In this document: positions 62,621 through 64,000 of the stretch, one piece after another
Layout of the letters: each line of letters begins with the position of its first letter
Numbering within the stretch: the stretch's first letter is position 1
NCBI RefSeq assembly: GCF_005877055.1
Contig: NZ_CP039424.1
Coordinates: 2,542,001 to 2,606,000, forward strand
Origin: Citricoccus sp. SGAir0253
GTDB taxonomy: Bacteria; Actinomycetota; Actinomycetes; Actinomycetales; Micrococcaceae
Reading direction: 5' to 3'
Length of the DNA: 64,000 bases
The notes under the pieces: model-generated
Database searches by the model: none
Told to the model about the DNA's origin: nothing
What the model saw: only the letters and a program-made list of their open reading frames with translations
Position numbers and translations under genes: made by a program

Positions 62621-63964
62621 TCAGCCGATCCGGTCGAGGATGAGCGGGCCCGCGGCGAAGTCCCGGGCCCGCTCGCTGCCGGTGTCCGCGATCTCGAACC
62701 CGCCCTCCAGCGCGGCCAGGGCCCGGTCGAACTGCCCGGGCGTGTCCGTCAGCAGGGTCAGCAGCGGCTGGCCCCGGCGCACCTCGTCGCCGGGCTTGGC
62801 GTGCATGCGCACGCCGGCCCCGGCCTGCACCGGGTCCTCCTTGCGGGCGCGGCCCGCGCCGAGCCGCCACGCCGCCAGTCCCACCGCCATCGCGTCCAGC
62901 CGGGTGAGCACCCCGGAGGCGGGCGCGGTGACCACGTGCGACTCCCGGGCCCGGGGCAGGGCCGCGTCCGGGTCCCCGCCCTGGGCGGCGATCATCCGGC
63001 GCCAGACGTCCATCGCGCGGCCGTCGGCGAGGGCCTCGGCCGGGTCCACCCCCGTCACCCCCGCACCGGCCAGCATGGCGCGGGCCAGCTCCACGGTCAG
63101 CTCCACGACGTCCGCCGGCCCGCCGCCGGCGAGGACCTCCACGGACTCCTCGACCTCGATCGCGTTGCCGGCGGTGAGCCCCAGCGGCGTGTCCATGTCC
63201 GTGAGCAGGGCCGAGGTGTTCACCCCCGCGTCCCGGCCGAGGTCCACCATGGTGCGGGCCAGCTCCCGGGCGTCCGCCTCGTCCTTCATGAACGCGCCGG
63301 AGCCGCACTTGACGTCCAGCACCAGCGTGCCGGTGCCCTCGGCGATCTTCTTGGACATGATCGAGGACGCGATCAGCGGGATCGCCTCCACGGTGCCCGT
63401 GACGTCCCGCAGCGCGTACAGCTTCTTGTCCGCCGGGGCCAGGCCCGCCCCCGCGGCGCAGATGACCGCGCCCACGTCCTGCAGCTGGGCCATCAGGGCC
63501 GCGGTGGACAGCTCCGCCCGCCAGCCCGGCACGGACTCGAGCTTGTCCAGGGTCCCGCCCGTGTGGCCGAGGCCGCGGCCGGAGAGCTGCGGCACCGCCA
63601 CCCCGTACACGGCCACGAGGGGGGCCAGCGGCAGGGTGATCTTGTCCCCCACCCCGCCGGTGGAGTGCTTGTCCGCGGTCGGCCGCGGGCCGCCGTCGGG
63701 GGCGCGCAGCCCGGAGAAGTCCATCCGCTCGCCCGAGGCGATCATCGCCGCCGTCCACCGGGCGATCTCCGCCCGGTCCATCCCGTTGAGCAGGATGGCC
63801 ATGGCGAGGGCGGACATCTGCTCGTCGGCCACCACGCCGCGGGTGTAGGCGTCCACCACCCAGTCGACCTGCGCGTCCGAGAGGGCCCGCCGGTCCCGCT
63901 TGGCGCGGATGACCTCGATCGCGTCGAAGGGCTCGGTCACGGCAGCGCCCACCGGCTCACCCAT
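62621..63964 (-). CDS. deoA: Thymidine phosphorylase
   Basis: 447 residues. Phosphorolysis of thymidine/deoxyuridine to base and deoxyribose-1-P. Phosphate-binding TADKHSTGGVGDKITLPLAP near 98, GRGLGHTGGTLDKLES near 130, and VLDVKCGSGAFMKD near 215, with a C-terminal PYNP domain (RMHAKPGDEVRRGQPLLTL). The ATG at 63964 overlaps the end of an upstream gene read the same way, presumably cdd. A good match for the 2-domain pyrimidine phosphorylase family. Confidence 0.95.
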   Translation of the reverse strand: MGEPVGAAVTEPFDAIEVIRAKRDRRALSDAQVDWVVDAYTRGVVADEQMSALAMAILLNGMDRAEIARWTAAMIASGERMDFSGLRAPDGGPRPTADKHSTGGVGDKITLPLAPLVAVYGVAVPQLSGRGLGHTGGTLDKLESVPGWRAELSTAALMAQLQDVGAVICAAGAGLAPADKKLYALRDVTGTVEAIPLIASSIMSKKIAEGTGTLVLDVKCGSGAFMKDEADARELARTMVDLGRDAGVNTSALLTDMDTPLGLTAGNAIEVEESVEVLAGGGPADVVELTVELARAMLAGAGVTGVDPAEALADGRAMDVWRRMIAAQGGDPDAALPRARESHVVTAPASGVLTRLDAMAVGLAAWRLGAGRARKEDPVQAGAGVRMHAKPGDEVRRGQPLLTLLTDTPGQFDRALAALEGGFEIADTGSERARDFAAGPLILDRIG

Positions 63965-64000
63965 GGTGCCCCCCGTGCCCGCGCAGGTCCGCCGGCCCGA
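63957..64000 (-). CDS. C-terminal end of a probable cytidine deaminase (runs off the window)
   Basis: The last codons (read leftward) give GPADLRGHGGHHG then stop, overlapping the deoA start by 8 bp. GPxDL is the usual C-terminus of cytidine deaminase, and cdd-deoA is a standard actinobacterial operon. Only 14 codons are visible, so the call rests mainly on position. Confidence 0.45.
   Translation of the reverse strand, partial: GPADLRGHGGHHG

Overview
The window is chromosomal DNA of a very GC-rich actinobacterium, most likely a member of the Micrococcaceae. The evidence is a WhiB2-type regulator beside a GT2 glycosyltransferase and a DUF5719 gene, a TIGR03089 protein, a LytR-CpsA-Psr protein, the mycothiol S-conjugate amidase Mca, a class II GlpX fructose bisphosphatase, PIN-PhoH (PhoH2), GPP34, and the order DedA, adenosine deaminase, MazG, enolase, FtsB, DUF501/Ppx. 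Genus and species cannot be fixed from the sequence alone.

Left core (1-36500). In order: cell-surface and regulatory genes (DUF5719, GT2, whiB2, TIGR03089, GtrA); a purK-purE-LCP run joined by ATGA overlaps; mannose-6-phosphate isomerase; glpX; DUF4245 and a beta-carbonic anhydrase; a NarL-type two-component system facing an FtsX-like permease and its ATPase; fumarase; Nudix; prepilin peptidase; rhomboid; a compact structured RNA candidate (21416-21530); PhoH2; a cis-prenyltransferase; a hemolysin III/PAQR protein; a DUF255 thioredoxin-like protein; mca; DUF4307; greA with a long structured leader; GPP34; an AI-2E-family permease-ilvA pair; an aldose epimerase-like gene; and a BI-1/YccA membrane protein.

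Integrated island (36524-52293, about 15.8 kb). A 22-bp direct repeat marks both ends. The right copy is the 3' end of an intact tRNA with a UAA anticodon (52271-52347), and a tyrosine integrase lies directly beside it. Integrase and an XRE repressor read one way. An AlpA/Xis-like protein, a small protein, a winged-helix replication-type protein, a sigma-like protein and a small membrane protein read the other way, a layout like a phage-satellite (PICI-type) element. Cargo is defence-like: a PaeR7I/XhoI-family restriction-modification pair, a translationally coupled pair made of a TauD-like Fe(II)/2OG oxygenase and an RX4H HEPN protein with a zinc ribbon (the best candidate for an undescribed system), two endonuclease-VII-like HNH proteins, a YozE-like/zinc-ribbon protein and a coiled-coil zinc protein. 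An IS110 element and a decayed IS256-family transposase lie among them. Base composition and codon use inside the island are visibly more AT-rich and mixed than the core.

Right core (52347-64000). tRNA, type II NADH dehydrogenase, mycosin-like S8 protease, a DUF501-Ppx/GppA fusion, FtsB, enolase, MazG, adenosine deaminase, DedA, thymidine phosphorylase, and the last codons of a probable cytidine deaminase.

A feature of the whole window is promoter architecture. In about twenty genes a TANNNT-like -10 hexamer ends 6-8 nt (mostly exactly 6) before the start codon, which implies leaderless mRNAs. I used this to choose several starts (purK, ndh, dedA, the island methylase and the oxygenase).
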